Assembly (NCBI GenBank): GCA_045646965.1
Contig: JAZRLR010000004.1
Location: 51,565-115,564, forward strand
Direction: 5' to 3'
Source of the DNA: HGM04593 sp045646965
Lineage (GTDB): Bacteria; Bacteroidota; Bacteroidia; Bacteroidales; Bacteroidaceae
DNA length: 64,000 nt
Under the pieces are notes generated by a model. It was not told where the DNA came from and did not search any database. It was given only the letters and a program-made list of their open reading frames with translations. This document shows positions 61,185 through 64,000 of the stretch, piece after piece. Within the stretch, counting starts at the first letter, position 1. Every line of letters starts with the position of its first letter. The translations under genes were made by a program, and so were the position numbers.

Positions 61185-61637
61185 ATGGCAAAAAGTACTT
61201 TTCTTCAGGATTTCAAAGCATTTGCGATGAAAGGTAACGTAATCGATATGGCTGTCGGTGTAATCATCGGTGGTGCTTTCGGTAAAATCGTTACAGCATT
61301 GGTAAACGATGTAATTATGCCCGCTATCGGTCTTTTGGTGGGTGGCATCAACTTCACCGACCTCAAGCTCACACTCTCTCCCGAGGTTCTCAACGCAGCC
61401 GGCGAGGTAGAGAAAGCAGCCGTTACACTCAACTACGGTAACTTCCTGCAGCAGACATTCGATTTCATCATCATCGCACTCTCAATCTTCACCGTTATCA
61501 GAATTGTGACCAAGCTCACAACAAAGAAGAAGGTTGAGGAGCCCGCTCCTGCCCCCGCTCCCGCACCTGCGCCCGAGCCCTCGGCAGAGGAGAAACTGCT
61601 CACAGAGATTCGCGACCTCTTGAAAGAGAAAAAATAA
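61185..61637 (+). CDS. mscL: Large-conductance mechanosensitive channel
   Basis: A 150-residue channel that opens under membrane tension to release solutes in osmotic shock. The N-terminal helix FLQDFKAFAMKGNVIDMAVGVIIGGAFGKIV is the MscL signature with the pore-lining TM1. TM2 is near 80-105. A Pro-Ala repeat (APAPAPAPAPEPS, about 120-132) separates it from the C-terminal bundle helix. Strong terminator downstream. Confidence 0.96.
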   Translation: MAKSTFLQDFKAFAMKGNVIDMAVGVIIGGAFGKIVTALVNDVIMPAIGLLVGGINFTDLKLTLSPEVLNAAGEVEKAAVTLNYGNFLQQTFDFIIIALSIFTVIRIVTKLTTKKKVEEPAPAPAPAPAPEPSAEEKLLTEIRDLLKEKK

Positions 61638-61647
61638 CACGCGCACA

Positions 61648-61687
61648 AAAAGAACGAGAGAACAATGTTCGCTCGTTCTTTTTTTTA
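61648..61687 (+). terminator. Terminator after mscL
   Basis: AGAACGAG.GAAC pairs with GTTC.CTCGTTCT, followed by a run of Ts. Confidence 0.85.
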
Positions 61688-61731
61688 GAAAAAAGAGATA
61701 CAACCTGACGGGTAAAAAAGAAAAAAATAAG

Positions 61732-61739
61732 TATCTTCG
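61732..61739 (+). promoter_or_regulatory. Putative guaA promoter (-7 box)
   Basis: TATCTTCG, 48 bases before the ATG at 61788. Confidence 0.5.
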
Positions 61740-61787
61740 CGGCATAAATTAAAGAATAAAGAGAAAAAAAACAATTTTATAAGCAAT

Positions 61788-63095
61788 ATGAAACAGGATA
61801 TGATTGTCATTCTGGACTTGGGAAGCCACGAGAACACCGTGCTTGCAAGAGCCATCCGCGCATTGGGCGTGTACAGCGAGATTTACCCCCACGATATCAC
61901 CGTTGAGGAGCTTAAGGCATTGCCCAACGTAAAAGGTATCATCATAAACGGCGGCCCCAACAACGTAATCGACGGCGTTGCCATAGATGTAAACCCCGGT
62001 ATCTACGAGGCAGGGTTCCCCGTAATGGCAGCCGGCCACGACAAGGCTTTGTGCGAGGTTAAAATCGCGCAGATAACCAACGATGTAGAGGCAGCCAAAG
62101 AGGCTGTTAAATCATTTGTGTTCGACACCTGCAAGGCCGAGACCAACTGGAATATGACCAACTTTGTAAACGACCAGATAGAGCTCATCCGCCGTCAGGT
62201 GGGTGACAAGAAGGTTCTTCTTGCCCTCTCGGGAGGTGTAGACAGCTCTGTGGTTGCAGCCCTTCTGCTCAAAGCCATCGGCAACAACCTCGTGTGCGTG
62301 CACGTGAACCACGGCCTTATGCGCAAGGGCGAGTCAGAGGCTGTAGTAGATGTATTCAGCAAGCAGCTCTGCGCAAACCTTGTATATGTAGACGCTACAG
62401 ACCGTTTCCTCGGCAAGCTCGAAGGCGTAGCCGATCCCGAGCAGAAACGTAAGATTATCGGCGGCGAGTTCATCCGCGTATTCGAGGAGGAAGCACGCAA
62501 GCTCGACGGCATCGATTTCCTGGGACAGGGAACCATCTACCCCGACATCGTTGAGAGCGGTACCAAGACAGCCAAGATGGTGAAATCGCACCACAACGTA
62601 GGCGGTCTGCCCGACGACCTGCAGTTTGAGCTCGTAGAGCCCATCCGTCAGCTCTTCAAAGACGAGGTACGCGCCTGCGGTCTCGAGCTCGGTCTCCCCT
62701 ACGATATGGTATACCGTCAGCCCTTCCCCGGCCCCGGCCTCGGCGTACGTTGCCTTGGCGCCATCACCCGCGACCGTCTGGAGGCGCTTCGCGAGTCAGA
62801 CGCCATCCTGCGCGACGAGTTCAAGAAGGCAGGCCTCGACAAAAAGGTATGGCAGTACTTCACCGTAGTTCCCGACTTCAAGTCGGTAGGCGTGCGCGAC
62901 AACGCCCGCTCATACGACTGGCCCGTTATCATACGCGCCGTGAACACCGTAGACGCAATGACAGCTACCATCGAGCAAATCGAGTGGCCCATTTTGTTAA
63001 AGATCACCGACCGCATCCTTGCCGAGGTGCCCAACATCAACCGCGTATGCTACGATATGTCACCCAAACCCAGCGCAACAATCGAGTGGGAGTAA
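61788..63095 (+). CDS. guaA: GMP synthase with degenerate glutaminase domain
   Basis: 435 residues. The ATP-pyrophosphatase domain has SGGVDSS (148-154), and the dimerisation domain has RQPFPGPGLGVR and ends KPSATIEWE, so XMP amination chemistry is intact. The N-terminal class I glutaminase part is only about 118 residues, against about 200 in usual GuaA (about 510-525 in total). The nucleophile motif GICYG is replaced by AAGHD (Gly83 at the Cys position), and the His/Glu segment is missing. It should depend on free ammonia or a separate glutaminase. Confidence 0.92.
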   Translation: MKQDMIVILDLGSHENTVLARAIRALGVYSEIYPHDITVEELKALPNVKGIIINGGPNNVIDGVAIDVNPGIYEAGFPVMAAGHDKALCEVKIAQITNDVEAAKEAVKSFVFDTCKAETNWNMTNFVNDQIELIRRQVGDKKVLLALSGGVDSSVVAALLLKAIGNNLVCVHVNHGLMRKGESEAVVDVFSKQLCANLVYVDATDRFLGKLEGVADPEQKRKIIGGEFIRVFEEEARKLDGIDFLGQGTIYPDIVESGTKTAKMVKSHHNVGGLPDDLQFELVEPIRQLFKDEVRACGLELGLPYDMVYRQPFPGPGLGVRCLGAITRDRLEALRESDAILRDEFKKAGLDKKVWQYFTVVPDFKSVGVRDNARSYDWPVIIRAVNTVDAMTATIEQIEWPILLKITDRILAEVPNINRVCYDMSPKPSATIEWE

Positions 63096-63121
63096 TAAAA
63101 ACCCCTTTTTAAGCATATTTG

Positions 63122-63154
63122 AATAACCTCTGCCCTCAAAAAGCAGAGGTTATT
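63122..63154 (+). terminator. Terminator after guaA
   Basis: AATAACCTCTGC (63122-63133) pairs with GCAGAGGTTATT (63143-63154) around a 9-nt loop. Confidence 0.75.
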
Positions 63155-63167
63155 TCATTGATATACA

Positions 63168-63194
63168 CCCTCCAGACCTCTCTGGAGGGATTTT
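63168..63194 (+). terminator. Second hairpin downstream of guaA
   Basis: CCCTCCAGA (63168-63176) pairs with TCTGGAGGG (63181-63189), followed by ATTTTT. It may be a second terminator or part of the end of the next element. Confidence 0.6.
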
Positions 63195-63219
63195 TAACAT
63201 AATAGCTAATAAATGTAAA

Positions 63220-63243
63220 TTGACACCAGTTTTTGACACCAGT
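63220..63243. repeat. Direct repeat TTGACACCAGT x2 before the integrase
   Basis: TTGACACCAGT at 63220-63230 and again at 63233-63243, 13 bp apart, about 180 bases before the integrase start codon. Spacing and place fit integrase or excisionase arm sites, but this is a guess. Confidence 0.5.
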
Positions 63244-63420
63244 AGCAGTTGCCACCATTTGAGCAAATGAGATTTTCCAGATACCTTTGAAAAAAAATTA
63301 AAAAAAATTGCTTTTGCCCCTTGACTTTTCTATATGCCACCCATATACTTTAGAAAATAATGAGTCAAAAACAGTTTTTATATGGTAGAAAATATTTTTT
63401 ATATAGACCGTAAATTTACT

Positions 63421-64000
63421 ATGAGAGTCAATTTCAATCTCAAATCTGTAGGCAACAAATCTCAAATTTGGTTGACAACTACAATCGACAAGCAAAGAGC
63501 AAGAGTCTTTACTAAACTACTCATTGAGCCACAGTATTGGTTAAAGACAACAAGAACACAAGTAGGCGAAAAGGCAACAGAGGACACAAGCATTGGAGCA
63601 GTTCAGTTACGCTATAATAAAGGAGTGAACAAGGAACTGAAACAGATACTCTCCTACTGCGATGAATACGCAAAGGCAACCACAGAGGGCATACTTGAAC
63701 ACACGAAAGAGAACTTTGAGAACTACCTCAAGAACAAAATCAATGGCAAGGAAACCGACATCAAGAAAAGACCTTTGACATTCATACAAGACTACATTGA
63801 ACGCAAAAAGCAAATGGTAAACAAGACAACCCAACGCAAGATAGTCAGCGGTACAATCTACAACCATTGCAACGCCTTGAAACGCTTGCAAGAGTTCTGC
63901 AACGACAATCACCTTGCACTCTCTTGGCAACTGTTTGACAATCGCCTTGAAGAACGCTTGACTGCTTGGTTGTTAGGGCAAGAGTATTCAGCAAACACCA
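63421..64000 (+). CDS. Tyrosine-type integrase, cut by window end
   Basis: 193 codons are visible from the ATG at 63421. The start MRVNFNLKSVGNKSQIWLTTTID and the stretch that follows fit the N-terminal arm-DNA-binding domain of Bacteroidetes conjugative-element integrases. A core-binding SAM-like domain starts near 115 (TFIQDYIERKKQMVNKTT). The catalytic residues lie beyond the window. It marks the left end of another mobile element inserted behind guaA. Confidence 0.82.
   Translation, partial: MRVNFNLKSVGNKSQIWLTTTIDKQRARVFTKLLIEPQYWLKTTRTQVGEKATEDTSIGAVQLRYNKGVNKELKQILSYCDEYAKATTEGILEHTKENFENYLKNKINGKETDIKKRPLTFIQDYIERKKQMVNKTTQRKIVSGTIYNHCNALKRLQEFCNDNHLALSWQLFDNRLEERLTAWLLGQEYSANT

Noticed and set aside
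63155..63420. tRNA gene as attachment site for the second element
   Set aside because: No cloverleaf or CCA-end could be formed; the hairpin at 63168-63194 looks like a terminator.

Overview
The window looks like a chromosomal segment of a Bacteroidales bacterium (Bacteroides/Prevotella-like). The grounds are: a fused LpxC-FabZ gene, BspA-type leucine-rich-repeat proteins, families largely confined to the phylum (DUF4301, DUF4919-like, DUF1573, WYL_2-like), almost no Shine-Dalgarno sequences, and many copies of the Bacteroidetes primary-sigma -7 element (TAnnTTTG, often seen as TATCTTTG or TATCTTCG), sometimes with a -33 TTTG. No rRNA, tRNA or CRISPR array was found.

Layout. 1-4.3 kb: a truncated ABC ATPase, an S37 peptidase, a POT peptide permease and a small thioredoxin-fold protein. 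4.5-12.5 kb: a dense rightward housekeeping block, purM-prfA-pyrF and then the lipid A block lpxD-lpxC/fabZ-lpxA-(PRiA4-type gene)-miaA. 12.6-15.6 kb: a PadR regulator with two PspC-domain membrane proteins. 15.6-21 kb: a radical SAM protein, a DPP-IV-like peptidase, and aspS with a 52-residue membrane protein gene behind it. 21.2-25.9 kb: a giant secreted LRR protein. 26.2-31.1 kb: clpC and htpG. 31.2-48 kb: a GNAT enzyme, a gamma-carbonic anhydrase, an AraC regulator, DUF4301, a Rel protein with a dead hydrolase, DUF1573, an acyl-ACP thioesterase, LysR, a DASS permease, fabD-GH13, a DUF4919-like protein, MtgA, a CDF transporter and a second LRR protein.

48.6-57.2 kb is an AT-rich genomic island with different codon use. 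It holds an Mrr-like nuclease, an unrecognised 275-residue protein and a C5 DNA methyltransferase (a candidate restriction-modification cassette). It also holds a short tyrosine recombinase, small mobile-element proteins (one with a NUMOD3-like motif), a winged-helix replication-type protein and a large serine recombinase. Its right edge seems to lie in the 5' end of an AlaX-like gene. Core genes then resume: AlaX, a chorismatase/RidA-like protein, Hsp20, gapA, mscL and guaA. At 63.4 kb a second mobile element begins with a tyrosine integrase cut by the window end.

Points of most interest: the island restriction-modification cassette with an unrecognised partner; GG-N10-GC/GT (sigma-54-like) elements before clpC, htpG and possibly hsp20; a 29-residue lipoprotein gene leading the gapA transcript; a possible roughly 75-nt small RNA upstream of the AraC gene; a cysteine-rich insert in Hsp20; a GMP synthase with a shrunken, cysteine-less glutaminase domain; and a Rel protein whose HD motif is gone.
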